DNA from: Desulfobotulus mexicanus
GTDB taxonomy: Bacteria; Desulfobacterota; Desulfobacteria; Desulfobacterales; ASO4-4
Length of the DNA stretch: 64,000 nucleotides
Reading direction: 5' to 3'
NCBI RefSeq assembly: GCF_006175995.1
Contig: NZ_VDMB01000001.1
Coordinates: forward strand, 62,001-126,000
Part shown: in pieces, positions 18,312 through 27,615 of the stretch
How the letters are laid out: each line of letters begins with the position of its first letter
How positions within the stretch are numbered: the first letter of the stretch is position 1
Translations under genes and position numbers: made by a program
Notes under the pieces: generated by a model
Databases searched by the model: none
Told to the model about the DNA's origin: nothing
Seen by the model: only the letters and a program-made list of their open reading frames with translations

Positions 18312-18487
18312 GGGTAAAAAAAACCTTTTAAAAATTATGTATAGTTTTCTGGGTGATGTTCTGAACAGTCAGGGATTTTTTTTTGTATTTTTTTAGTCCG
18401 TATTCAGCCCTGGAAAAGTGGGAGCTGAAAATCCCTGCGTTATTTCGGGAAGAGATAGTCGGGCTTTCCTGTGAAGTCAAGAATAAA

Positions 18488-18505
18488 ATTTGCCAAGACT
18501 AAACC
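18488..18505. promoter_or_regulatory. Second copy of the operator-like sequence
   Basis: Positions 18494-18505 are the exact reverse complement of the 12-mer at 13001-13012. The palindrome is imperfect here (ATTTGCC-AA-GACTAAA). It lies about 180 bases upstream of the 18311 start codon. Confidence 0.5.
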
Positions 18506-18534
18506 AGTTTATGCCTGTAAAGAATCTTTAGCAA

Positions 18535-18553
18535 TGTAAAGATGCGCTTTACA
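18535..18553. promoter_or_regulatory. TGTAAAG-N5-CTTTACA inverted repeat
   Basis: A perfect 7-5-7 palindrome next to a related 5-3-5 palindrome at 18518-18530. The GTAAAG word occurs again near 18895. Possible binding sites of a second regulator of this locus. Confidence 0.4.
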
Positions 18554-18723
18554 AAATCATTGAAGGGAGAGCCGGAAGATATGGGAAAGGGGAACCCTCT
18601 ACGGGTGCCCATTGAGGGCACAGAGCTTGTTTTTGGTATTTTGCTATTGTTCAGCTCATTTTATTCCGAGATTTCAACCTTGTAACTTTAACAGCTTTAA
18701 GCCGTTGCAAGTCACCTTCGCTG

Positions 18724-18754
18724 TTTGCAAGTGACCTTGCAATCGTTTCGGATT
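18724..18754. repeat. Dispersed intergenic repeat, copy 1
   Basis: A 31-base stretch matching the reverse complement of 52124-52154 at 30 of 31 positions. It is preceded by a partial direct copy at 18704-18717 (TTGCAAGTCACCTT). Confidence 0.7.
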
Positions 18755-18996
18755 GCGTCACGGACAAATGGCCTGGGTGTCTTTGCATCTGCCTGACGCT
18801 TATGGTTTTTAGAAAAATGTGCTGAAAGGTTACCTTGTTTTTTTGATTCAGGTTCCCGCAGCTTAAGATGTATGGGTCAAAAAAGTTTGTCTTTGTAAAG
18901 TTTGTTTTTACAATTTAAAAACAAATTGACTTTTAAAAAACGGAAATGTAGGCATTGCTTTAGATTTTTCGTTTAAACTAAAAAAGGGAGAAAGTG

Positions 18997-19815
18997 ATGA
19001 AGAAAAAAGCAGGAAAGATTATCACCGGTGCAATTTTGGGGTTGGGTTTACTGGTATCCCAGGTTTCTGCCCATGATCTGTGGGTGAATATGACGGAATA
19101 TACTCCTGCCCTCTGGCAGCATGCCAAGTATGCGCCAACGGCAAGGGCCAAGACAGTGGTTTATTTCGGATGGGGTCACAGTTATCCCATGGCGGATTTT
19201 ATTTCTGACAGGGTATGGGGAGGACTGGAGCGCATAGAGCCCGATGGCAGTCGTATTCCCATGGAAGTGGGAACGGAGGGCTTCCGGGCATTGCGTGTGG
19301 ATATGCATACCCCCGGTGCCAGGGTTTTTGCGGCCCATACAAAGCCAGCTTATTATGGGCCTGTGGAAGGGAAAAAGGATTTTCACCAGATCTATTATGA
19401 AAAATATGCCAAGGCTCTGGTTTCTGTGCTGCCCCAGCGAACCCTTCCCCTGGACGGGCCGGACAGCAATCCCTTTGCAACACCCATAGGACATAAGGTG
19501 GAGATTGTGCCCATGGTTAATCCCAACCGGCTGCAGCCGGGGGACAGCCTTGAGGTCAGGGTGCTGGTGGATGGGAAGCCTGCTGCGGATTATGAACTGG
19601 CAGCCAGCAGCCTTTTTGCTGCCAATGCGAAGGAAGTGAAGACCCGGACCGATAAGTCTGGCATGGGAAGTCTTGTTCTTGAAGAATTTTACGGTCCATG
19701 GATAGTGAAGGCCAGCCGGAGTTTTCCCGCAACAGGGGAAAAGGCATTGAAATGTGAGAGTATCAGTTACACTGCCACCATGACCTTTGCTTTGCCCTAT
19801 ATCAGAGGTAATTAA
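18997..19815 (+). CDS. DUF4198 (NikM-like) periplasmic protein, 272 aa
   Basis: A signal peptide ends at VSQVSAHDLW; the mature N-terminus HDLWVN supplies the histidine seen in DUF4198/NikM-type metal-uptake proteins. The C-terminal half contains LQPGDSLEVRVLVDGKPAADY and DKSGMGSLVLEEFYGPW, typical of this beta-sandwich family. It probably binds a metal or metal chelate delivered by the TonB receptor, as such proteins often accompany nickel or cobalt importers; no ECF importer genes are present here. I take the ATG at 18997 (GGGAG upstream) over the GTG three bases before it. Confidence 0.85.
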   Translation: MKKKAGKIITGAILGLGLLVSQVSAHDLWVNMTEYTPALWQHAKYAPTARAKTVVYFGWGHSYPMADFISDRVWGGLERIEPDGSRIPMEVGTEGFRALRVDMHTPGARVFAAHTKPAYYGPVEGKKDFHQIYYEKYAKALVSVLPQRTLPLDGPDSNPFATPIGHKVEIVPMVNPNRLQPGDSLEVRVLVDGKPAADYELAASSLFAANAKEVKTRTDKSGMGSLVLEEFYGPWIVKASRSFPATGEKALKCESISYTATMTFALPYIRGN

Positions 19816-19843
19816 AGGAAAAGGCCTCCTCTTTTCTCTATAA

Positions 19844-19887
19844 AATAAAACTGCCAGTCTCCTCAGGGGGACTGGCAGTTTTATTTT
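19844..19887. terminator. Bidirectional terminator
   Basis: AAAACTGCCAGTC (19847-19859) pairs perfectly with GACTGGCAGTTTT (19870-19882), followed by ATTTT. It separates the convergent DUF4198 and OFA-carrier genes. Confidence 0.9.
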
Positions 19888-19925
19888 AGGTCTTATTCAT
19901 ATTTTTTTATATGGAGAATCCCTTT

Positions 19926-21215
19926 TTATGCGGCTTCCATTTCGGCATCCATGGCTTCATCCGTTTTTTTTTCAGGGGCGCGCAGCATCATGGTAAGAAC
20001 ACCACCCATGATACAGAGGATGCCGCAGATGGTGAAGGCCATACCAAATTTGCCCATGCCACCCAGAATACCACCCAGATTGGGGCCCAGCAGAGCGCCT
20101 GCTCCATAGGCAAGGAAGATAAGGGGGTAGTTTCTGCCCACACTCTGGGAACCGAAGGTGTCTGCCGTCAGTGTTGGAAAGAGGGCAAGACCACCGCCGA
20201 AGTTAAAGCCGATGAGGGTGGCACCGAGGTAGAGGAGGGCCGGGGTTCCGGCCATGGAGGTAAAGGCCATGACTACGGCACCCTGGGAGAAGGCAAGGAT
20301 GACCATGGAGTTTTTCCGGCCCAGAACATCTGATATAATCCCCCATACTACTCGGCCTGCGGCATTGGCAATGGAGAAGAAAACCGCCATGGCGGTTCCG
20401 GCAACGGCCATGGCCGAAGCCCTGTCCATGCCATTGGCCATCAGAGCTTCCATGGGGTAAAGCTGCATAAGGCCGATGCTCATGAGACCAGCACTGGCAA
20501 GGAAGGCAAAGGTGAAAAAGATCATCCAGAATTGCGGGGTTTTTACCATTTCACCGGCACCGAATTCTGCAGCTACACTGCTGGTTCCTCCGGTAGTGCT
20601 GGTCTCAGGTGTGTATCCTGCGGGCAGCCAGCCTTCGGGGGGGAAGACCATGAACATCCCGCCTATGGTTACAAAGACGGCAAAGGTGATACCCAGAATG
20701 ACAAAGGTGGTGCCCAGGCCGAAATTAGCAATGAGATTGCCCATGCTTCCTGCCAGTTTTACCCAGAGCATGGCACCGAGGCCAAAGCCAGCTACGGCAA
20801 GTCCGGTGATAAGCCCCTTTTTATCGGGAAACCAGCGCATGCCCACGGCAATGGGTACCACATAGCCCACACCAATACCGGTGCCGCCCACAATGCCGAT
20901 GAAGATCAGCAGCATCCAGAAACTGGTGCCGCCGAAAAGTCCGGCAATTACATAGCCGATGCCAAGAATCAGGCCACCCAGTATGGCCATATTCCTGGGG
21001 CCTACCGTATTTAGTTTGAAGCCTGCACCCACCATGGACAGGGCATAGGAAACCAGTGCCACGGAAAAGACCACCTGGGTCTGGGCCGCTGTCCAACCGG
21101 CATCCTGCAACGCTCCCGTGAATACGGACCAGGCGTAGATTGCGCCCAGGCACATCTGAACCATGATGGCACCCATAACCACCAGCCACCGGTTCATGAC
21201 CTTACCTTCAGTCAT
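19926..21215 (-). CDS. OFA-family MFS carrier (oxalate/formate antiporter type), 429 aa
   Basis: Twelve predicted helices. The N-terminus RWLVVMGAIMVQMCLGAIYAW and the block GIGVGYVVPIAVGMRWFPDKKGLITGLAVAGFG (partly given) are family signatures of OFA carriers, which exchange small carboxylates such as oxalate, formate or lactate. No adjoining catabolic genes reveal the substrate. GGAGG lies before the ATG. The upstream gap has a GATACCG ... CGGTATC inverted repeat (about 21257-21290) that could be an operator. Confidence 0.88.
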   Translation of the reverse strand: MTEGKVMNRWLVVMGAIMVQMCLGAIYAWSVFTGALQDAGWTAAQTQVVFSVALVSYALSMVGAGFKLNTVGPRNMAILGGLILGIGYVIAGLFGGTSFWMLLIFIGIVGGTGIGVGYVVPIAVGMRWFPDKKGLITGLAVAGFGLGAMLWVKLAGSMGNLIANFGLGTTFVILGITFAVFVTIGGMFMVFPPEGWLPAGYTPETSTTGGTSSVAAEFGAGEMVKTPQFWMIFFTFAFLASAGLMSIGLMQLYPMEALMANGMDRASAMAVAGTAMAVFFSIANAAGRVVWGIISDVLGRKNSMVILAFSQGAVVMAFTSMAGTPALLYLGATLIGFNFGGGLALFPTLTADTFGSQSVGRNYPLIFLAYGAGALLGPNLGGILGGMGKFGMAFTICGILCIMGGVLTMMLRAPEKKTDEAMDAEMEAA

Positions 21216-21780
21216 TGTACGTCCTCCTTAATATAATGCTTTGCGCCCCGGGTATGATACCGGCCGGATGAATTACCGACATCGGTATCAACGGGGATGT
21301 TTTCATGTTACGCATATCTTTAATGTTTTCGATTCTTGCTGTCAAATACAGACTGGGCATCCTGAACCCTTATTCTGATGGGTATACCATGATTTTGTTG
21401 TAAACAAAGTATTTTTTTTGATTGTTTTTTCAGGCATAAAAACAGGCTGGCCCTTTTTTTCCAAATAAAACAGGAGTGGCTGCCGCAGATTGGTGTACTG
21501 GCGGATAAAATTCACAGCCTTTCAGGTTCATCTTCAGAGCCTGGCGGAATGAATCTCCGTCATAGAATATGGCTGATCTCAGGTTTGTATGGTGTGCAAA
21601 GTATGCTTCAAAGGGGCTAGGCAAGCTGTGATTTCTGAATGCCTGGAGGGAAGAGAAAAAAATGATATGACTTTAAAGGCTGCCGGGGCTGAATATTGGC
21701 AGGGTTCAGAGGGCAGGGCCACGGGGCAGGCTGTGCTTTCCGGTTTATTTAAATGGGAATCGGAAAAAAATGTAAAATGC
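21216..21780. other. 565 bp intergenic region upstream of the OFA carrier
   Basis: Holds the promoter side of the OFA gene, including a 7-base inverted repeat GATACCG/CGGTATC around 21257-21290. The remainder has only short frames without a ribosome site or recognisable product, and looks like decayed sequence next to the broken SulP copy. Confidence 0.45.
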
Positions 21781-22505
21781 TTATTTGCGCGGATCCAGTT
21801 TTCTTGCCTCTTCCAATGACTTGTTAAAATCCATAAACAGAATTTCTTCTGGCAGGTCCCGGTCATGGAGGTGCACAAGCTCATCTCGAAGTGCTTCAGT
21901 CAGAACTACAAAGGATTGAATCTTTGATCCTTTAAGCCTAAGAATGGTTTCTTCTAGGGCAAAGGTGGCACTTAAGTCAATGAAGGGAATTCTGCGGCAG
22001 TCAAAAATCACCACCTTTGTACCCAGCACCTCGTCCACCTCATCCACAAGCTTGCTCGTGGAGCCGAAGAAAAAGGGTCCGTCGATTTCCAGGATACGTA
22101 TGTTGCCTTCCATGGCATCGGAGCGGTTGTCATCCGGGGGATGAATGCAGAGGTTGTCTGCCGGATCATGCGATGGATGATCATGGCCATCAGGCAGCCC
22201 ATGATGATCTGGATGAGTCCTGCAATGAGTACAGCAGCCATGGCCATGGAAAGATCACCGCCTACGGAAACAATAACGGAAGCAAAAACAACGGTCATGG
22301 GTCCGGTGGGACCGGATATCTGGGTACGGGTTCCACCAAAAATGGCGGCCATCATGCCCAGCATTATGGCTCCGTAAAGGCCTGCGGCTGCTCCTGCGCC
22401 GGAAGCGACTCCAAAGGCCAGGGCCAGGGGGAGGGCGACAATACCGGCGGTTAGTCCGCCGAAAAGATCTCCCCGGAGGGTGTTGATGGAAAAGACTTTA
22501 GTCAT
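21781..22505 (-). pseudogene. SulP-STAS anion carrier remnant: internal deletion plus frameshift
   Basis: The first 110 codons are nearly identical to the intact SulP gene at 31955-33532 (SINTLRGDLFGGLTAGIVAL...). The reading then jumps from IQIIMGC straight to MIIHRMIRQ, losing about 290 residues of membrane core. Shortly after, the frame shifts, so the STAS half (MEGNIRILEIDGPFFFGSTSKLVDEVD... to 21781) is in another frame. The STAS part alone is an intact 110-residue frame starting at 22113 and could be translated, but transport is impossible. ATGATC-like words flank the deletion joint. Confidence 0.9.
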
Positions 22506-23098
22506 GGTATTCTCTCCGAATCCTTCATCATTGGTGTATGAGTACAGGGTGCCCGGATGAAAACCAGGATTTTTTGTTCCGTTCAGGGGAGGCGGGAATT
22601 TTACCTTTTTTCCAGTTTAATGAATAAGGGTGGAAATTCGGGCCTGACGAAGGGGGCAAAAAAGGCGGTTTTGGCTCAGGCGTGATATTGTATTGCCGGA
22701 TACTTCCCTGTCGTTTTACAGGGCGGAATTCCGGAAATATAAAAACCTGTGTGGAAAGGACAGGGCCTTCGGATGGGCCAGCCCTGCGTAAAAGATGTTT
22801 TTTGCATTGCTGTAATGATCTCCTTCTTAAAAGAGTTAAAAATAAACACATACGGGCATACTTCCTCTGAAGGGAAGATGCCCATGTAATATCTGTCTAT
22901 GAAATACCTTATATTTTTGAGAATAAAGAATTCATGCGACCCCTTCCGGATCAAACAGAGAAGGTCTGATAGCATGGTAATTTTTGCTTGTCCATTTTTT
23001 TTAGGAATAAGGAGTTTCGAAGGATCTGAAGTCTCACTGCCAGAATGCTTTTATTGTGTACTGTCCGGGCTGTTTTTTATTTTATGAAGGGGTGAGGT
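22506..23098. repeat. Duplicated SulP leader, copy 1, and gap to the LysR gene
   Basis: From 22506 to about 22990 the sequence is clearly homologous to 33533 to about 34010, upstream of the intact SulP gene (for example TGAGTACAGGGTGCCCGGAT and CTTCCTCTGAAGG). Conservation is highest in the first 110 bases. The last 100 bases before the LysR stop show nothing. Confidence 0.75.
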
Positions 23099-24025
23099 TT
23101 AAAGGAAAGGTTCCGGTGTCATGCTGGAAACATCCGTGGAGAAGAGGCCGCTGGCAATTTTTCTGACTGCCAGAACGGCTGGGTGCTTCAGCCGTCGTTC
23201 AAGGGAAATGGCAAAAAACCTGATACTTTCCCCCTCAGATTTACCAATGATCCTAACGTTATACTGCCTGACAACCTCATCGGCTGTGACCGAAGGCACG
23301 GGAAAGATTCCCAGCCCCGTGTGGCCAAAGGCTTTCAGAAGTGCAGTATCGGCAAATTCGGCCACAATCTGCGGCCGGAGCTGATTTTTTGAAAGCCACT
23401 GGCTTACTGCCGACCTCAGAGATGTGCCCTGGGAGGGCAGAAGCATAGGAGCATTATGAAGGGAGTCGGGGAAACTGCCCTTCAGTGAGCTGATCAGGGA
23501 GGGGCTGGCACAGAAGGTCACTCCGGACTGTCCCAGTTCATGGCTGTAGGCCTTGACTCCCAGTTCCCTTGGCAGGGGCTGGTCGGCAATCACCAGATCC
23601 AGACGGTGAATGGCCAGCTCTCCAAAAAGCCGTTCGGGCTTATCACTGTGGCAGACCAGCCGGATTGGTTCCGGGAGGTTCAGGGTGGCACTGAGCAGTT
23701 GATAGGCGATGGATTTTGGAACCGTATCCACGACGCCTGCCCGGAAAACAAAACCACCGCTGATGGCCCGGTCCCTCACGAGCAGTTCTATCTCATTGCC
23801 TATCTGAAAGATTTCATCCGCACGGGAGAGAGTCACTTCCCCTGCCTGGGTCAGTTCCATGCGCTTACCTACCCGCCTGAAGAGTCTTGTCCCCAGAGAT
23901 GTTTCCAGCTCGCTTACCTGGTGGCTGATGGTCTGTGGCGTTATATTCAGTTGCTTTGCAGCATGTGTCACACCACCAGATTTTGCAACATTCCAAAAAT
24001 AATACAGCTGTTTGTAATTTATCAT
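23099..24025 (-). CDS. LysR-family regulator, NhaR-like, 308 aa
   Basis: The N-terminal winged helix-turn-helix starts MINYKQLYYFWNVAKSGGVT and includes HAAKQLNITPQTISHQVSELE, characteristic of the NhaR branch. A periplasmic-binding-like effector domain follows. The start is placed at the ATG at 24025 because AGGAACCGGGG precedes it; an upstream in-frame ATG has no ribosome site. It is divergent from purE with a 212-base gap and may regulate the purEK-OFOR operon or the neighbouring carriers. NhaR-type proteins respond to sodium in enterobacteria; the signal here is unknown. Confidence 0.85.
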   Translation of the reverse strand: MINYKQLYYFWNVAKSGGVTHAAKQLNITPQTISHQVSELETSLGTRLFRRVGKRMELTQAGEVTLSRADEIFQIGNEIELLVRDRAISGGFVFRAGVVDTVPKSIAYQLLSATLNLPEPIRLVCHSDKPERLFGELAIHRLDLVIADQPLPRELGVKAYSHELGQSGVTFCASPSLISSLKGSFPDSLHNAPMLLPSQGTSLRSAVSQWLSKNQLRPQIVAEFADTALLKAFGHTGLGIFPVPSVTADEVVRQYNVRIIGKSEGESIRFFAISLERRLKHPAVLAVRKIASGLFSTDVSSMTPEPFL

Positions 24026-24237
24026 CCCCGGTTCCTGTTCAACAATCATCAGTTTTTTTCGAACAATAAATCAAAATAATACGACTTTTCTTTGGTTATG
24101 GCAAGGTGTATGCCGTCTTTCTTAAGTTAAGACTGGCTGCGGCAGAGCTGTTTTAAGAATTGCACCGGGCAGCTGTCATCATGGTTTTATGTTATGAACC
24201 AAGGAAAGATCCCTTTTGGAAAGGATATGCGAACGCC

Positions 24238-24753
24238 ATGAAAACAGCCGAAACTGAATGTCCTTTGGTTGGAATCATCATGGGATCCCGCTCGGACTGG
24301 GAAACCATGCGTCATGCGGCGGATATGCTGGATGAGCTGGGCGTTTCCCACGAGGTGGAAGTGGTATCGGCCCACAGAACACCGGATAAGCTGTTTCAGT
24401 ATGCCGAATCCGCAGAGGAGAGGGGTCTTGAGCTTGTGATTGCCGGAGCCGGTGGCGCGGCCCATCTTCCGGGTATGGTTGCGGCAAAGTGCGTCCTGCC
24501 TGTTCTGGGGGTTCCCGTGCAGTCCAGGGCACTCAATGGCATGGACTCCCTTCTTTCCATTGTACAGATGCCAGCCGGTATTCCCGTTGGCACCCTTGCC
24601 ATTGGCCGGGCTGGAGCCATTAACGCCGCATTGCTGGCCGCAAGTATACTGGGCATCCGCTACCCTCAGATTCGTCAGGCCGTGGCTGCCTATAGGCGCA
24701 GCCAGACGGAAAGCGTTCTGGCGCAGCCGGATCCGCGAAGGCAGACACCATGA
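24238..24753 (+). CDS. purE: N5-carboxyaminoimidazole ribonucleotide mutase
   Basis: Class I PurE, about 171 residues from the ATG at 24238: [24 protein letters not shown] and [15 protein letters not shown] are the substrate- and phosphate-binding blocks. It converts N5-CAIR to CAIR in purine synthesis. The stop overlaps the purK start. GAAAGGA lies 11 bases upstream; earlier in-frame starts exist without good sites. Confidence 0.93.
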   Translation: MKTAETECPLVGIIMGSRSDWETMRHAADMLDELGVSHEVEVVSAHRTPDKLFQYAESAEERGLELVIAGAGGAAHLPGMVAAKCVLPVLGVPVQSRALNGMDSLLSIVQMPAGIPVGTLAIGRAGAINAALLAASILGIRYPQIRQAVAAYRRSQTESVLAQPDPRRQTP

Positions 24754-25895
24754 AAATCGGGATGCTGGGAGGCGGGCAGCTGGCCCGAATGCTGGCTCTG
24801 GCCGGTATTCCCCTTGGCTGTGAATTTACCATTTTTTCCCCGGACCGGGAGGCCTGCGCTGCGCCACTGGGACGCTCATGCTGTTATGATTACAGCGATG
24901 CAGAAGCTCTCATGGATCTGGCGGCCAGCTCTGATGTTATTGGTTTTGAATTTGAAAATGTTCCTGTCCGGACACTGGATTTTCTTGCGGACCATTTACC
25001 TGTCCGTCCCGGGCCGGAAGCATTAAGGCTGGCCCAGGATCGTGTCCATGAAAAGGAACTTTTCACGGAGCTGGACATACCCTGTGCGGCCTTTTTTCCA
25101 GTGGATTCTCTGGAAGATCTTCACAGGGCAGCGGCACTCATAGGTCTGCCCGCCGTTCTCAAGGCGAGACGGCAGGGATATGACGGCAGGGGTCAGACCC
25201 TTATACGGCAGATGGATGAAATGGCTCCGGCCTGGCAGCTTCTGGGTGGGCAGCCCGCAATTCTGGAAAGTCTTGTGGATTTTGACCGGGAAATATCCGT
25301 CATTGCCGTACGTGCCGCATCCGGGGAAACGGCCTTTTATGCCCTTTCCGAAAACACCCATCACCATGGCATACTGCGCCTTGCCGTAAGTCAGCCCCAT
25401 GATTCCATGCAGGCGCAGGCCGAGCGTTATGCCCAAAGGCTCCTTGACAGGCTCGATTATGTCGGGGTGCTGGCTTTGGAACTTTTTCAGGCAGGTGACC
25501 ACCTGCTTGCCAATGAATATGCACCAAGGGTCCATAATTCAGGCCACTGGACCATCGAGGGAGCGGCAACAAGTCAGTTTGAAAATCATCTGCGGGCCAT
25601 CATGGGACTGCCGCTGGGTTCAACTGCTCTTCGGGGGGTTGCCGCCACCATCAACCTCATCGGTACCGTGCCGGATATGGCCCGGATACTTGGAACTCCC
25701 AACACCTGTCTGCACCTTTACGGCAAGGCCTGTAAACCAGGTCGCAAGCTCGGCCACGTAACGGTATGCGCCGACAGCATGAAGCAGTTGAATCAGATCC
25801 TATCGGATCTGTCAGGACTGTTCTCATCTGAAGCGGTGTCTGCCGTGGCCGAAGCTGGCCATTATCAGAATCAGAAACAAGGAGGATGTGCATGA
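24750..25895 (+). CDS. purK: N5-carboxyaminoimidazole ribonucleotide synthase
   Basis: An ATP-grasp enzyme of normal length (381 aa): N-terminal nucleotide fold [15 protein letters not shown]-grasp lid [11 protein letters not shown], and the catalytic block [20 protein letters not shown]. It carboxylates AIR with bicarbonate and ATP to give the substrate of PurE. Its last codons overlap the ribosome site and start of the ACDS-epsilon-like gene, so purine synthesis and the oxidoreductase genes are translationally coupled, an uncommon linkage. Confidence 0.93.
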   Translation: MKIGMLGGGQLARMLALAGIPLGCEFTIFSPDREACAAPLGRSCCYDYSDAEALMDLAASSDVIGFEFENVPVRTLDFLADHLPVRPGPEALRLAQDRVHEKELFTELDIPCAAFFPVDSLEDLHRAAALIGLPAVLKARRQGYDGRGQTLIRQMDEMAPAWQLLGGQPAILESLVDFDREISVIAVRAASGETAFYALSENTHHHGILRLAVSQPHDSMQAQAERYAQRLLDRLDYVGVLALELFQAGDHLLANEYAPRVHNSGHWTIEGAATSQFENHLRAIMGLPLGSTALRGVAATINLIGTVPDMARILGTPNTCLHLYGKACKPGRKLGHVTVCADSMKQLNQILSDLSGLFSSEAVSAVAEAGHYQNQKQGGCA

Positions 25896-26476
25896 GAGAG
25901 TCAAGCTACAAAGTGCTTCCCGGTCCGGAGGGCTATCTGCCCCCTGCGGCCGCTACAATGGGGGTGATGCTTCCCGATCCCGGTCAGGCGATCATGGAAG
26001 GGGAGTCGGTGGACAGGGATATCGCCCTGCGGGCGGCTGCCCGGAAACTGATTGAAGCCAGAAATCCGGTTTTCTTCCCCGGTCCGCTGATCCTCTGGGA
26101 CTGGAAACCCGGCGTGGCGGAAAAGGCCACAGCCCTCAAAGAGCTTGCAGAAGCCGTTGGGGCAAAGATGATTCCCATGCCGGACTACCGGCCCAAGTAT
26201 CCGATGATCAACCCGGCCATTGAGGTCAACCCCAACCACCCGAATCTTACCATCTGGCACAACAAGATTGATGTCTGCCTTTTTATCGGTGTTCATTGTC
26301 ACTATGCCAATCTTGCCCTGAAGATCATCCGCGGCGGAACCGACTGCTACACCATTGCCGTATGCGCCGAGGCGGGTCATGAGGAAGCCATGATTTCCCT
26401 GCGGGATGCCGGTCTTTGCGAACTGCAGCGATTGCGGGAACTTGTAATTGAACTGAAAGGTGGCAAGAACCAATGA
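25892..26476 (+). CDS. CO dehydrogenase/acetyl-CoA synthase epsilon-like (CO_dh family) protein, 194 aa
   Basis: A Rossmann-like protein with blocks AARKLIEARNPVFFPGPL, LAEAVGAKMIPMPDYRPKYPMINPAIEVNP and KIDVCLFIGVHCHYANLALKIIRGG, each shown in part, which resemble the epsilon subunit of archaeal ACDS complexes and the central domain of TPP enzymes. No CODH catalytic subunit is nearby. GGAGG is seven bases before the ATG at 25892. Its stop overlaps the OFOR alpha start, and I infer an accessory subunit of that oxidoreductase. Confidence 0.75.
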   Translation: MRESSYKVLPGPEGYLPPAAATMGVMLPDPGQAIMEGESVDRDIALRAAARKLIEARNPVFFPGPLILWDWKPGVAEKATALKELAEAVGAKMIPMPDYRPKYPMINPAIEVNPNHPNLTIWHNKIDVCLFIGVHCHYANLALKIIRGGTDCYTIAVCAEAGHEEAMISLRDAGLCELQRLRELVIELKGGKNQ

Positions 26477-27615
26477 TAGATCAGAAGATTGTTGATCCGG
26501 ATTATCTATTGTTTGAAGCCCCCCGCACCAGTGAGTACATCACCGGCAGCGAGGCTGTCAGGGAGGCCATAAAACGTGCCAACGTTGATATGGCCATTGC
26601 CTATCCCATTACACCCCAGTCCGAAAGCATGCATCTGGTTGGAGATATTTATGCCCAGGGGTATGTGAAGGAATATTTCCGGGGTGAAAATGAATTTGCC
26701 GTCATGTCTTCGGTTGCGGGTGCATCCATGGCCGGGGTGCGTGTTTTTACGGCCACGGGCGGTCCCGGAACCATGCGGGCCTTTGAGGTGTTCCCCACCT
26801 GGGCCGGTGCCCGTCTTCCCATTGTCTGTGCCTTCATGACCCGCGGAGTGAACTCCCCCCTGACCATCCAGCCGGACACCATTGAGATGGCCTATCTGCT
26901 GGAAACGGGCATCCTGATGCTGCATGCGGAAAATTCCCAGGATCTGCATGACATGCTCCTCATGGCCTTCATGGTGGCAGAAAAAACGGACGTGCATATT
27001 CCTGTGGGAGTCTTTGCAGACGGGTTTTTCGTGACCCATACCCGGGACAAGGTGAATATGCTCCCCGAAGACTGCAAGCTCCCCTCCTATGATCCCTATA
27101 GTGCTCCGGTTCCGGTTATGGATATGGAAAATGTACCGGTACGGCAGATGCGTGATCCCTTTGTTATGAAGAGTAACTTCATCAGCTATGCTGCCCATGC
27201 TTCCTGGCAGCAGGAGATTGATGCGGCCGCAGAACGTTCCCGCAAATATCTTAATCACTACCTTGGCGGCCTGATTGATGTGGAACACGAGGATGCGGAT
27301 ATCTTTATTGCAACCTCGGGTACGGCTGTGAGTCAGAGCCGTGAGGCCATTGCCATTGCCCGGGAAGAGGGAATTAATGTGGGCCTCATCAAGATTAAAA
27401 GCATCCGTCCCTTCCCCCGGGAAGAGATCTGTGCCCTGGCATCCCGGGCAAAGGGCATCATTGTACCGGAATTCAACCGCGTGGGCTGGCTTGCCAAGGA
27501 AATATGCAATGTGATTGATGAACCCCGCAAGGTTGTCCGGGGGCCCAGGGTTTTTGGCGGTATGACCATGCCACCGGAGCTTATTCTTGCAGAAATCAGG
27601 AGGATCCATCAATGA
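26473..27615 (+). CDS. 2-oxoacid:ferredoxin oxidoreductase alpha subunit (PorA/VorB-like), 380 aa
   Basis: The pyrimidine-binding domain starts TGSEAVREAIKRANVDMAIAYPITPQSE, followed by GENEFAVMSSVAGASMAGVRVFTATGGPG (partly given) with the conserved glutamate, and a transketolase C-terminal domain (NVGLIKIKSIRPFPREE). It forms the TPP site with the beta subunit and oxidises a 2-oxoacid to its acyl-CoA, reducing ferredoxin. Substrate (pyruvate, branched or aryl 2-oxoacid) is not determinable. It overlaps the preceding and following genes by four bases each. Confidence 0.9.
   Translation: MIDQKIVDPDYLLFEAPRTSEYITGSEAVREAIKRANVDMAIAYPITPQSESMHLVGDIYAQGYVKEYFRGENEFAVMSSVAGASMAGVRVFTATGGPGTMRAFEVFPTWAGARLPIVCAFMTRGVNSPLTIQPDTIEMAYLLETGILMLHAENSQDLHDMLLMAFMVAEKTDVHIPVGVFADGFFVTHTRDKVNMLPEDCKLPSYDPYSAPVPVMDMENVPVRQMRDPFVMKSNFISYAAHASWQQEIDAAAERSRKYLNHYLGGLIDVEHEDADIFIATSGTAVSQSREAIAIAREEGINVGLIKIKSIRPFPREEICALASRAKGIIVPEFNRVGWLAKEICNVIDEPRKVVRGPRVFGGMTMPPELILAEIRRIHQ

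Larger units (their letters stand above)
18312..18996. other. 685 bp regulatory and repeat-bearing intergenic region
   Basis: Separates the operon start at 18311 (minus) from the DUF4198 gene (plus). It contains the second operator-like half site (18488-18505), the palindromes TAAAG-AAT-CTTTA (18518-18530) and TGTAAAG-N5-CTTTACA (18535-18553), a GTGCCC-ATTGA-GGGCAC hairpin (18606-18622), and a dispersed repeat (18724-18754) also found near 52124. The right third is very AT-rich, as expected of the DUF4198 promoter. Confidence 0.6.

Noticed and set aside
21430-21624. 64-residue minus-strand frame
   Set aside because: No ribosome site, no recognisable features, located in what looks like decayed DNA.
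26506-27612. 368-residue minus-strand frame
   Set aside because: Antisense shadow of the OFOR alpha gene, which has all family motifs.
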